This document shows positions 49,656-61,030 of a DNA stretch of 64,000 nt, piece by piece. The translations under genes were made by a program, and so were the position numbers. The notes below the pieces were generated by a model. That model was not told where the DNA came from. It saw only the letters and a list, made by a program, of their open reading frames with translations, and did no database searches. The DNA comes from Chrysomallon squamiferum (Eukaryota > Mollusca > Gastropoda > Neomphalida > Peltospiridae). Position 1 is the stretch's first letter. Every line of letters starts with the position of its first letter. The stretch is from assembly GCA_012295275.1 (NCBI GenBank), contig CM022677.1, positions 2,419,698 through 2,483,697 of the forward strand. Direction: 5' to 3'.

Positions 49656-49665
<10 letters not shown>
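47340..49665. repeat. Degenerate satellite with repeated 'GTGCAC-CCT' units
   Basis: The motifs 'cttagtgtgcac', 'attaatgtc(gctg)tcgttgcc' and 'cttaatgttttggtgtactt'-like blocks recur every 100-250 bases across the region, in degenerate form. Related blocks occur at 34,244 and, inverted, at 1-40. Confidence 0.75.
48142..49025. repeat. 78-bp tandem array inside the satellite, 11 full copies
   Basis: 'cctgtctcaagttaatg' starts at 48152, 48230, 48308, 48389, 48467, 48548, 48624, 48704, 48784, 48858 and 48938; a degenerate twelfth start is at 49018. Spacings run from 74 to 81 and are most often 78 or 80. The first five spacings are multiples of three, so a 165-codon hydrophobic frame (48105-48602) stays open across six copies; it is probably not a gene. 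Confidence 0.95.
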
Positions 49666-49699
<34 letters not shown>

Positions 49700-49715
49700 T
49701 AAATCTTTCTTTCAG

Positions 49716-49804
49716 GATTGATTTATGGTGTTCTAGAGATCAGTGATCAGAAAGTGCAGGAGGCCCTATTGAGGTTAACGTGTAATAGAAATTTATTCAA
49801 CAAG
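49716..49804 (+). other. Candidate exon of unrecognised gene
   Basis: Lies between 'tttctttcag' and GTAATA. The only open frame reads IYGVLEISDQKVQEALLRL and then TCNRNLFNK. The composition is protein-like. Further candidate exons at 50,337-50,445 (LRDFTMVLLLCDADVNTP) and 50,835-50,890 (MWKILESHPDFSVKNQ before GTGAGC) may belong with it, but their phases do not all agree. Confidence 0.35.
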
Positions 49805-51050
49805 GTAATATGAAGTTATATTGGTTTAATTATCAAAATAAAATAAAAATAAAATAAATAATAAATGAAATTATAATAGTAATTTTAATCATTATTTTGA
49901 TCTCAGACTTTTTACATTATTAAACAATGTTATAATTAAACATGCTAAACATCATAAGTTTAAATCTTTGTAATAGTTTAAATTAATGATTCTGTATTTT
50001 GTAATATCAGTGTCCATAGACTGTACTGGCATTGTATCAAGAAAAAACATTTAGCTAAATTATGTGTTATTTAGAAATCTGAAATGTATGCATACTCATT
50101 GTTTCTGTATATTTTGATAAAAAAAATAAAATAAAATAAAGATAAAAGTATTTTTATTAAAAATTTAGAAATACTGTTGTCATCTTGCCATCACATGATT
50201 TTACATCAAGAACCAAATAACTGTAATATTAAATATTGCAGGATTCTCAGTATCCATACACACTTCAACATTAAACCATTAGTAAACAAATATATTAATG
50301 TTTCTGTTTCTTTTTGAATAATATTTACTATTTTAGAATTCTCAATGCCACATATATTTCAACATGTCTAAGAGATTTCACAATGGTGTTGTTGTTGTGT
50401 GATGCTGATGTCAACACTCCCATCTATGTCAGCAAATAATACTGGGTAATGTAATTAGAACAATTTTACCATTTGAATTAGTTTGAACATTTAAATAAAG
50501 ACTATTTTATTACCAGTATGAGAAATTTGAAATATAACTGAAGTGTCCCAATAGATTGTTCTGTATAATTAATTAAATAATAGAAAGTACAAAGCATAAA
50601 CAGTTAATAACACTATATTATTACACATCATTATTAACATGTTAAGTTATTAAGTACAGAGATAGAGCTAGTTCATAACAGTATTCTGTTATAACTTTAT
50701 TAACATGTTTGTTTATAAGTACTTATGTTAACAACAAAATTTAAGATGATAATCAAGGACTTGCTCATGTGAAAATAGTTATATAATGTTTGTTTGCTGG
50801 TTTTACAGGGATCTTTGGATTTTTAGGTTTTCAGCTAAAATAATGTGGAAGATTCTAGAAAGTCACCCAGATTTCAGTGTCAAAAACCAGGTGAGCCTCT
50901 TGTTACTCAGTAGACTGTGACAAAAACAAAACTGTAAACTATGAATTAATCTAACTACTGTTTAACTTGATAATGAGCTTGATTAGGTTTGTGCTGTAAA
51001 ATAGGGTCTATTTGGTTGAAACCAAGAACTAGAGTGGGTGTTTTGTCATC
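49805..51050. other. AT-rich stretch with weak exon candidates
   Basis: Apart from the short blocks at 50,337-50,445 and 50,835-50,890 mentioned with the previous candidate, I see no coding or repeat structure. Confidence 0.4.
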
Positions 51051-52970
51051 AGTGGTAGAAGTAGAAGAGCCTCAGTCAATAAACAACATGGAGGTAAAAT
51101 TTAGAAAGACAGGAAAAGGAGAAGAGTTTTGCATGGAGCAGATTACAGTTAGTATACACAGAATTTGACAGATTTCAAGTTGATATCTCTGATGAACAGA
51201 AGAAAAAGTTAAAAAGAATACTGAACAAATACTCTGATGTTAAAGAGAATACTTAACTGATGTATTTGCTAAAGATAACCTTGATTTGGGGTTTACTGTA
51301 AAATATCACATATGCACAACTGATAACATACTAGTGTCAACCATACAGAAGAATTTCACACAATCAGTATCAGGAAGTCAAGGAGCTGATCAAGAAACTT
51401 ATAAAACAAGATGTAATTTGACCCAGCCACAGCCCATATTCATCTCCTATTGTGAGAAAAACAGACAACACATTTCATCTGTGTGTGGATTACAGGTGGC
51501 TGAATGCTAAAACTAGGAAAGACTGCTCTCCACTACCTACAATAGAAGAGTCATTAGATGCTTTGCACAGAGCAAATTGGTTCACTACACGGATATGGCC
51601 AGTGAATACAACCAAGTTGCAGTTGAGGATAAAAACAAAGAAAAAACTGCATTCATCACTCCAATGGGTTTGTTTGAATCAATCATATGCTGTTTGGTTT
51701 ATCAGGAGCACCAGCCACATTTCAAAGACTTTAGAGAGCAGATATTTCAGTGTTCTGTTTTTTTATGGGTGCATAGATGAACTAGACGAGGTATTTAAAA
51801 TTTTAAAACAGCATGGGCTCAAACTAAAACCAAGCTAAGGCTGTTTCCTTAAGAAAGAAGTGAAATAGCTAGGATGTGATGTCTAGAGATGGGGTAGTTA
51901 CAGATCCAGACAAAATAAAGGCTGTTCTTGAATGGGAAGTTCCAAAGACACCAAAGGGCATGGTGTCATTTTTGCAGTTTGCCAGTTACTTCAGATGATA
52001 TGTTAAAGGATTCTTAGTTACTCAAAAATCAAATATCAAGCACTGTTAAAGGGTACTTGGGTTGAGAGTTGTGGGAACAGTACTGTCACAGAAGCAGAAT
52101 GGGCAAAGGAAAAAAATTGCATTTGCTAGAAAGAGCTTGAGACCCACTGAGAGAAACATGAATAATTACACTTCCATGAAGATAGAGCTTGTTGGTCTGA
52201 AATTGGCAGTGGAAGAAACATGGGGGTTTCAGCTGGCAGAATTTGATTTTGATGTGAAATATTCAACACAGTAAGAATGTCGATGGTCTGTCCAGGAAGA
52301 AATTTCACAGAATGACATCTACTTCAGTGGAAGCTGCTTTAGAGATACTGCTAGTAGTACAGAAGTTCCACAGACAATGAGACAAGTTATAAAATTGTGG
52401 TGGAAGAAAACACACAATAAACTGTCGCAGTGGAACAATTTAATGAAACTATGGAAGCCACAACATCATCTCCCAGCTTTAGCAGAACTAGCAGTGATGC
52501 AAGCAAAAGAGAAGTTAAGAAGGAGATTGGCTATCATGCAGAGCTGAGAGAAGATTAGAAGAATCAGGTTTCTTCACACTAATCTGGCAGTGGGACAGAT
52601 TATTTCGTGAAAACAAAGCACTTTACAGAAAAGTAAAGGACCCCAACTTGGGAAGAATGAAGCAGACTGTACCTACCAGGAATGATGAAGAAGAACGTTC
52701 TGTAGAGTTTACACAATCAGACAGGACACCGGGGTTTTGAAAGAAGAATGAGTCTTATTAGAAGAGGTTGCTGGCTTGCAGTGCACAAAGATGTGGAACA
52801 ATGGTGTAAAGAGTGTGAAAGGTGTGTGGTGGCTAAACTCCCACAACTCAAACCGAGACTACCTTTGGGACATCGTATTGTTATTAGACCTCATGAGATT
52901 GTAGCCATGGATTTCACAGTGCTGCAGCCATCTTCAAGAGGCAAATACTGTCTTGGAATGACTTAGAAAA
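51050..52970 (+). mobile_element. Ty3/gypsy-like LTR retrotransposon remnant (RT, RNase H, integrase)
   Basis: In broken frames and in the usual order, an RT has LCVDYRWLNAKTRKD and EKTAFITPMGLFES. An RNase H part has KKIAFARKSLRPTERNMNNY. An integrase part has a zinc-finger-like CKECERCVVAKLP and then VAMDFTVLQPS. The catalytic YxDD block of RT is deleted or scrambled near 51,745-51,775. There are stops and shifts throughout, and no LTR, gag, envelope or primer-binding site is visible. It is an inactive internal fragment. Confidence 0.82.
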
Positions 52971-53884
52971 TATCCTTTTGACCTGAAAAACAGAAGTATT
53001 TGCAGATTGTGTTGAATGGTTTAATTATCTAAATCTGTTGTATTTCAAGGATTTTCTGTCTGAAATGTTTAATTATGTGTGCACACATGGACAGGAAGAC
53101 ACATTTCACTTTCTTTTATAATGAAGCCAGAAACAGTCTGGTGTAAGCACTAATGTGATTTGATTCTGTGACTACCCACACTTCATACACTGACTTACAC
53201 ATCGACTAGTGAGAAGTGTTTGATAATCATACAGAAAACACAGCAGTCAGTTTAATTCATAGTTTACAGTTTTCTCTCTCACTTTATTCCAGTAATTAAC
53301 CACTGTGAAATAAAATACTTGATAACCAATTTGACTAGAAAATAAAATAAGGAAAGAAAATAATTAGGAAAAGCAGCTAAAAAAAATTCATAAATCATGT
53401 TTCTCCTCGATATAACAGCTATTGAAACAGACCTATTATTTTACTAATTATTTATTTATTATTATTTTTATTATATGTAAATTAACAGAATTTAACTTTA
53501 AACACTGTAAATGTTTAAAAAAAAGACAAAAAATTAAATCTTGTATTTCACATAATCCTAATTTTCATTTAGAATTTAACAATTTATAAAAATGTTTATT
53601 TCTTTAAAACATTATTCCAAAATCTGTAGAAATTAATGGTGGTTTAAGACCCGGCACAGACACAATACAAGATAAATTATTAATGGAGCTGAGTGTGGAA
53701 TGGGAAACGGTAATGTTTCAAGGATAGAGTGAGCTCTGGGATCATTTCAGATTCTTATTTATTAAAACTAGTTGTAATTAAAACATTTATCAATTAAAAT
53801 ACTAGTATATTAAAAATTTAACAAACTATTAATCATATATATGTATGTTATAAGTTTTAATATACTTCTATGTTATATTTACAG
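52971..53884. other. Non-coding stretch
   Basis: AT-rich. A block near 53,630-53,715 (GTDTIQDKLLMELSVEWET before GTAATG) is a faint exon candidate. Nothing else is supported. Confidence 0.4.
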
Positions 53885-55265
53885 ATGACTGAACTTCCAC
53901 TGCAGTCCATGTTGTCCACGATGTTGATCATGTCAGTTCATGTGACAGAATTCTCACAGTTGTCTCCATGTTGTCTGGGCAGAATGTTCTCTACACACCA
54001 AAGGTTTGAAACTGCTGGGTTTTATAGGTTTCAAGATATAATTAAACTAATATTATATAAGAAAATAAGTAAAACAGAAAAGTTATTATTAACAAAAATC
54101 TTATATACAGCATCCTATGTTGTTGAAATAAAAAATAAATAAATAAAAAAGATAACAGCAAAGTGAACTCTTTATTATTAAAATCCAAGAAAAAAAGACA
54201 TCCAAAATAGTATTTTGTTTATTTATGGTGAACAATCTTGTTAATTATAAAGTTTGACACAAAACTGAAGAAACTTGCTGGTTATGAACACTAAAAATTA
54301 TAAACTTCTGTATTTTAAAAAAAATAACAGACAAGCAGATACTTTTCAAGAGATATCTTAATAATGGTATAAGATGTAAAATGTATTTATTATGACTAAA
54401 TAATTTGTAATTTTTAATACATCAGGTAACTTTTAAATAATAATTTGCTATCCTTTCCAATGATAAATGTTATAGTTTTTAAGTAAATCAATTTTATTTA
54501 TTAGGGTTATCAGTGATAAGTTTTGTTTACTACTTTTACAGGATACACAAGCCCTTGCTGACCACAACAAGTTCTATCAGGCCAAGGATGACAACTTGAC
54601 CAGGCTTGTAGTACAATTCAGTGAAGAACAATCACTTCTCCAGTTCGTGGTGTTAAAAGAAATTTGTACAAACTCAGAAACTCATATGAGTTCAATGTTT
54701 TGTAATCAAATGCTGAGTATAATGGAAAGGTAATTCAGTTTACAACTAGACTTTATAAACTGTAAAATATAAATCATTTAATGCTATATGAGAATATTTT
54801 AATATTATTATTATATATAATTTTCTTTTTTTAAATAATGGTATCTGTAGATGCAAAGAAAAAGACAAAACGTGGCATTGATACAGCAGTTGGGAGAAAA
54901 GGACTGTACTGTAGAAAATGTATGTTCAAAAATTAACACATAAAGATTACTGATCTTACTTGTTGTCAATTTTTATAAAATATATTAATTTATGTACTTA
55001 ATTAAAAGTAAAATGGAAGTTACTGCTTTAAGAAAAAAAAAATATATATATATATACAATGAAAAATAGAGGTCCAACAAGACTGTTTAAATAAATATAA
55101 TTAAACTTTATTTTATTTCAGTTAAATTAACTGTACTTATTATTGGTTGAAAACATTTCTTCAGATTCAAATGATAAAATATAAAATTATAGTGGGTCTT
55201 GTTAAAATGTTTGAATGTAATATTTTATGTTTCAGTCACCACAGAAAGCTATTAACAAGAACTGA
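53885..55265 (+). pseudogene. DHX8/PRP22-like RNA helicase fragment (exons 53885-54003, 54542-54729, possibly 54851-54919 and 55236-55265)
   Basis: Exon 1 reads MTELPLQSMLSTMLIMSVH, then shifts frame and reads ILTVVSMLSGQNVLYTPK. Exon 2 starts DTQALADHNKFYQAKDDNLT and ends NQMLSIMER. DHX8 has MAEFPLEPMLCKMLIMSVH, then MLTIVSMLSVQNVFYRPK, DKQALADQKKAKFHQ and KQMLGIMDR at these places. This is the helicase-associated (winged helix, ratchet) to OB-fold part of a spliceosomal DEAH helicase. The frameshift in exon 1, a GTTTGA donor and a frame clash with exon 3 suggest a decayed copy. The helicase core is absent from the window. A last block reads SPQKAINKN then stop. Confidence 0.7.
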
Positions 55266-56010
55266 TGTCCACTGAATCTAAATGACTTGACAAGTTTGCC
55301 TCCAAGTTCTTCAGGTTTTCTGACTGTACTGAACTAAGTAAACAGAAGATAAAACATCTCCACAGTAAATATAAAGAACTGAATAACTGGATAAAATAAC
55401 ATTTTAAAAACATTACTTGTGTGAATCATGGACTGTTCTTATTGAAGAATTTATAATATTGTGATACTGAATTTAGATTCAAAGTTACAATGTTGTTCAT
55501 GAAAGATGTGATCAAATGTATTCAGTATACTGAATGTTTGCACCAGACACAGCACCAAGTACAGGCAAGTCTGTGGTAAAAGAAGTTACTTTTTTAAAAT
55601 GATTTAGTGTCAGAAATCCTTTATTACTGACTTAAAATAAAAGTACAGACTTCGTATTAAAAAATGTTTGGTTTAAGGGAGATATTTTTTTTTTTTAAAT
55701 TTAATTTTATAGTTTTAAATAATTTTGTTTTGAAAGAATACTGTACTTAATAATCTAATCAAAACTTAAAATAAATAAATACCAAGAGTTCTGGTAAAAA
55801 TGTACCCTATAAAACATCGTTAAAACATAAAATGGAATCAGTTGACCTATTTAAATAACAGAGTTGAACAGACTGGCTTTTGGCTTTTTACCAAATGTAC
55901 TTTAACACCCGAAGCTGCATAGTCACGTGACATAACTGACATAACGTCATCTCAAAATATAAAAAAAAGTATATAGGGTGGGGGGAGTGAAAGACAAGAC
56001 ATGATATATT
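55266..56010. other. Non-coding stretch, possible 3' UTR
   Basis: An AATAAA at about 55,636 could serve the DHX8-like fragment. A lone arm of the palindromic repeat family lies at 55,876-55,915 ('ggcttttggctttttaccaa'). Confidence 0.4.
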
Positions 56011-56432
56011 GTCAACCTAACTCTTGTGATTTGTAAAACAAACAAAGATCTTCATTACTGGCTTTTGGCTTTTTGACCAAAAGTACTTTTAACCCGAAGG
56101 TGCTTAGGCTTCATCCGAAGGAGCATAAGTTAAAGTACATTTGGTCAAAAAGCCAAAAGCCAGTAATGAGGATCTTTGCAAATCACAAGAGTTAGGTTGA
56201 CAACTAAACTCTTGTTATTGTAAAAAAAAAAAAAAGTTCCCCATGATTGGCTTTTGGCTTTTGGCTTTTTAACCAAATGTACTTTTAACCCGAAGGTGAT
56301 AATGTTCCTTCGGGCGAAGCCAAAACCCGCAGGATCATAAGTTAAAAGTACATTTGGTTAAAAAGCCAAAAAGCCAAAAGCCAATATGAGTTAAACTTTG
56401 TTTTTTTTTTTACAATAACAAGAGTAGAGTTG
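56011..56432. repeat. Compound palindrome: two adjacent foldback units
   Basis: Unit 1 is 56011-56201: 'gtcaacctaactcttgtga' pairs with 'tcacaagagttaggttgac', and inner arms 'ctggcttttggctttttgac' and 'gtcaaaaagccaaaagccag' pair. Unit 2 is 56201-56432: 'ctcttgttattgtaaaa' pairs with 'ttacaataacaagag', with related inner arms around 'ggctttttaaccaaatgtac'. Loops are short and contain CCGAAGG/CCTTCGGG. The units are diverged copies of one another, and outer flanks ('gatatattgtcaac' and 'gttgaaatatatc') also pair. It may be the end of a foldback-type DNA transposon. Confidence 0.88.
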
Positions 56433-56640
56433 AAATATATCAGGTCATAATTTTCAGCGACTTCATTTTTTTAATTTATTAATAATGTTATTTTTCATTG
56501 TATTTATATATAAAATTAATATAAACATATGACAAACTAAGTAAATTTAATTATTTAACTTTTATTAACGTAACAATGTAACTATGATTAACATTTTAAA
56601 CAGCATCAATGATATCATTTGTTTATGATATAATATTCAT

Positions 56641-56805
56641 TTAAATGTCAAACACTTTATAATTAATTTGTGATGGCAGAATAATGTTTTCAATATCAAT
56701 GTCCAAAGCTTGGTTATTATTCATATACGCTTCTGGAACTGTATTATCAGCAGGGTTGTTGTCATCTTCAGATGCTATAAACAGATCTTGAGAATGTTCA
56801 TCTGA
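56641..56805 (-). CDS. C-terminal fragment of an unknown protein, cut by gap
   Basis: On the minus strand a frame of 54 codons runs out of the gap and ends at TAA (56641-56643). It reads SDEHSQDLFIASEDDNNPAD, then LDIDIENIILPSQINYKVFD. The acidic, balanced composition is more protein-like than the neighbouring frames. It ends about 210 bases from the compound palindrome, so it may be the protein of the element that owns the palindrome, or the end of a host gene. No family recognised. Confidence 0.45.
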   Translation of the reverse strand, partial: SDEHSQDLFIASEDDNNPADNTVPEAYMNNNQALDIDIENIILPSQINYKVFDI

Positions 56806-57005
56806 NNNNNNNNNNNNNNNNNNNNNNNNNNNNNNNNNNNNNNNNNNNNNNNNNNNNNNNNNNNNNNNNNNNNNNNNNNNNNNNNNNNNNNNNNNNNNNN
56901 NNNNNNNNNNNNNNNNNNNNNNNNNNNNNNNNNNNNNNNNNNNNNNNNNNNNNNNNNNNNNNNNNNNNNNNNNNNNNNNNNNNNNNNNNNNNNNNNNNNN
57001 NNNNN
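56806..57005. other. Assembly gap, 200 N
   Basis: Exactly 200 N, of unknown true length. It may hide the rest of the minus-strand frame at 56641-56805. Confidence 0.99.
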
Positions 57006-57359
57006 ATTTTACCTTTAAAAATATCAGTTCAGAAAATATGTTTTAAAAGTTGTAAAAGAAAGTAATAATAAATGATAGTAGATATTAAAGACGTATAAAA
57101 ATAATAAAAAGATGACAATTCGATTTAAACACTGGAATAATATTTACATTATGAAAAATTAGAATGTAATTTGATATTCAGTCTTATCTACAAAGACATA
57201 TTATTTTCATCTACATCCATTGGTATGAATTATAAAGGTTTTATTTATTTATTTATTTATTTGTTTTTAAACTTTTCTACCCAGTGTTACTACACTTGAA
57301 AAGTTTTAATATGTTATTTTCTTCATTTGTGCACGATGCATACAGTTGTCACAGTTTTA

Positions 57360-57920
57360 AACACACACGCACACACACACACACCCATACATACACACAC
57401 ACACACACTAATATTAATAATCAAAAGAAATGTTACCACATTTCAGCACGCTAGAAAAAGACACACGAAAAGATGAATACACCCTTCATTTGATTAGTTT
57501 CTACTTTGTTATTGATAACAGATGATAGAACAGGTTCAAACATTGATCGCACACACACATTTTTGTTTTAAGATAAATACACTTTAAATATAATGCCGTT
57601 ATGAATTGTTTGATGGGATCATTTGTTGTTTTAACGCATAAGAAGATAAAATAAATAAATAAATAAAAATAAAAAAAAGAATCATATCGATTTATAATTA
57701 GTAATGTATATTTTGATAAAGGTTATTGTGTTCCTTTATTTATTTATTTATTTATTTTTATTTTTTTTATTGTTATTGTAGTTGCAGAAACATTCGGGAT
57801 GATTGCCAGTGTTTAGGGATTTACTGTTTTATTTGATGTTCGAAGAATCTTATAAAGAATTGCCACATGATGGCTGCCATCTTATTCGAGAACAATAATT
57901 ATTTATACACAAAAAATAAA
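57360..57920. repeat. Segmental duplication, copy 3
   Basis: Starts in a CA-rich tract and matches 35,650-36,750 in order: 'taataatcaaaagaaatgtt', 'tacacccttcatttgatta', 'gtaatgtatattttgataaa'-like, 'cgggatgattgcc', and 'gatggctgccatcttattcg'. It lacks the terminal-exon block of copies 1 and 2. Confidence 0.75.
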
Positions 57921-59378
57921 CAATCTCAGAACTTTTGTAGATAATCAAATATAAATCCTGAAACTAGAAGCCTTCAGCTGTTATTCATTATTACAAAAAT
58001 ATAGATAAATTACATAGTTTTATAGTTTAATTTAAAAGTAACAATGGATTCTCTGAACAGCATCATGACTGAGAGAACAAGCAGGAATAATCTCCTTTAT
58101 TGCAAAATTTCTTTTCCTAAAATCTGAATATTTCCACATTGGTTGACTGATGTATAAGATACAACGTGAACTAAAACTGGATACAACTGAAATCTGTCAA
58201 GAAAAAGAAAATCAATATATAATTATCAATACAATCTGAGGTGCAGCTAAAAATTAATCCTGTTTTTCTTAGTAACAGAGAACTGCAGTCTGGAAGGCCT
58301 CTTTATTTCTTAATTTCTCAACTACGTTCTTGAATGAGATGATATTCATTTAGTTATACGACACATTTTACTGAAAATTACAGGTATGACTGCACTGTTA
58401 ACATTCAGAAATATAGATGGAACTTCCATGTTATAATGTTTGTATAAATATCAGTAGCTTTATATGTGTCGTGAAACATATATCGAGAAATAAAGAGGGC
58501 GCATCTAGTGTGACATTTTATAAACACCAGAACATGTTTCACTGAAAAACACACACAGCAGAACTTTGTGCAACTAACTTCAGAAACCGCTACGAAGTGT
58601 CCGTTTTATTAACGTAACGTGATATTTTACTTTGCTAATTCTGAATCGCATAATAGAAAGGTGTAATTTTACTGTACGTGGAACTTTAGTAGTATATACA
58701 CTACAGGAAATATTGATGACCACAGTTAATCTGTTTGTTATTACGACAGTTATAAATGGTAATTCTACATGGCGTTATGAAAATAAGCGGTTTAATTACC
58801 TGTAAAAAGAAAAAAAAAAGAGAATTAATTATGAGCAGTGATATTTATAATTAAGTGTATTGAGAACTGTTAATCTCATATTTATATCAGGTTATATTGA
58901 AAAATATCAGAGTTAATTCCCTGAAATCACGATAGCTGAGAACAAGCAAGGTTAAATTTAATTTTTTCATTACATTCATTCAAGGTGTACATCAGCGCAA
59001 GTTGTATATTTCTTATTATAGCTGAAGTTCTCTTATTACATTAGATATTAATATAACCGCTTCACTAGTAATAATCTATATAACAATGAAGCAGACACCA
59101 TATTTGTCAAAGTCCTCTCTTTGTCAATAGCTAAATAACAACAACAACAACAACAGTAATAACACCTTAATATATTTATTTTTTATTTTGTTTTAATTTT
59201 TCTGTAAAAAATATGTTTAATGCTATTCTCTTAGTTTCATTAGAACTGTTCTGAGTGCGGATATAAAAATTACTACGAACTATTTACTAGGCCGCTTAAA
59301 ATTATCAGAGAAATCAGATTTATTCTTAGTGTATTATTTCTGTCGAGATCAAAACTAAATACTTCTTTTGTAAAACAG

Positions 59379-59429
<51 letters not shown>

Positions 59430-60661
59430 TGATTTATTTATAATATAATTACATAAGAAGTCGTGAACTGTTATAAAACCACAGTTAACTAAAGAATATC
59501 GGCAGTTTACTCTGATAATGTTACCCCATCGATAACAAAAAAAAAAATTCAAGTTTTATAATGTGTGTATTATTTATATGGCATTCTAAAATTATATTAA
59601 TTAGAGATTATAGGTTATATTATTGAATAAACATGGAATTTCATTCTAGATTAACTTACTTTTCTCAGTGTTAAAAAAGAAATCTGATATATTCTTAATT
59701 ACATAATTTGATACATTTGAATTTTAGATTAATCATGTAATTTCATGTAGGGAGAGATGTAAATTGTGTCGCGGAATGTCATGTTACTGGTCATAAAACA
59801 AAGTATCACATTATGACACTGAAAGGTGCACAGTTAATTTTCAGTAATATCAATACAATAATAAATAAAATATTCATCTAGCGCTTCACGCGTTTCTGTA
59901 TAGTCTTATTATTAATGTTAACACACCACAATGTTTTAGTATATAAGAAGGACATTAATTTTTTTGGGGGGGGGAAATCATATTAATATTAATGTTGAAA
60001 GAAGATATTTATATTTCGATGCGAAGCGGAGATATTAAGTTTCTATCTTACGTTAACTTTACAAAATTATTCAACATATGAAATTTTCATACATCTACTT
60101 TCAGACATCTTAATCTCTTTCTCTTTATTTTCTGCGAAAGTTAAGTATTTTCAAAATGTTCACTCTAGCTAATTCATCTCTGAAAGTAGTGTTTTATATG
60201 TGTTCCTTTTTATATTTCTAAATCTTCAGACAGTTCGTACAGCACTGACAATCAAAACAATATAATATTTCAAAAAAATCCACAATTTGAAAAGCTTACA
60301 GCATTGTTAAATATGACATTCTAATATCATGTTTATTTTTTAAATTCTTTATAAAATGTTTCTAACGCATTCTAAAAACCGTTCAATGTCACTTCATCTG
60401 CTGAGAGTGGTAATTTAATAAGGTAAAAGTTTCATCATGTATATTGGATAGAGGTTCCTTGTTTCCTTAATCTTTGAGTATCTGCAATTTCAAATAATTT
60501 TTATTAAATGGTCAAATGATAAAATTACAAAAATATGAAATGTAATCATTTATAATGATTATTAAACCCACTGGAAGTTTTTCATTGCTTGCACCCGTTG
60601 TCTGCCCAGTTCTGATATTTTTGAGTCACATAAGGGCAGGAAGTGTGCAACCTGTGAATAT
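57921..60661. other. Long non-coding AT-rich stretch
   Basis: Contains an AAT tract (59383-59427), an AAC run (59137-59152) and short poly-A runs. Near 58,610-58,640, 'acgtaacgtgatattttact' echoes 14,305-14,325. No coding frame or transposon motif supported. Confidence 0.5.
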
Positions 60662-61030
60662 CTATTGTTGATGGTTGTTAGATGAAAAGACAATATTTTT
60701 ATAGCCAAATACTATCACAAGTGCCATACAGTTTTCAGGTTCATGGCTGTTGGTATTAAAATTATGATTACCATTCTCTGATGAATAATGGAATCCAAGT
60801 GCTCTTTGAGAATTCTGAAACTTTTGTTGTAGAACAAGGTTGCTGAATTTGTATGCTTGATGGTAGATGTCTGGAATGGTTGTTATGGTAACTGTTGTTC
60901 TTGGAAAGGCTGTGTAATTTAACTTTCTTGTCTGTGCTGTTCTGCTTGGTTTTGTTTTGTAGCCGTATCCAAAGAAAGGTGCCGATGTTTTGGCTCCTGA
61001 TGTTTCTTGTTCACCACTGAACAGTGGCTT
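60662..61030 (-). other. Open frame of 122 codons without a start codon
   Basis: On the minus strand, codons between TAG (61033-61031) and TAG (60664-60662) are all sense. The product is Q/N/S/T/Y-rich: SGEQETSGAKTSAPFFGYGY, NYTAFPRTTVTITTIPDIYH, NLVLQQKFQNSQRALGFHYS. The only Met comes 21 residues before the stop, so it could be an exon ('ctgttcag' precedes, with a poor pyrimidine tract) or a LINE ORF1-like piece. No family is recognised. It lies downstream, on the same strand, of the ErbB DFG exon and the SGETS repeat exon. Confidence 0.4.
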
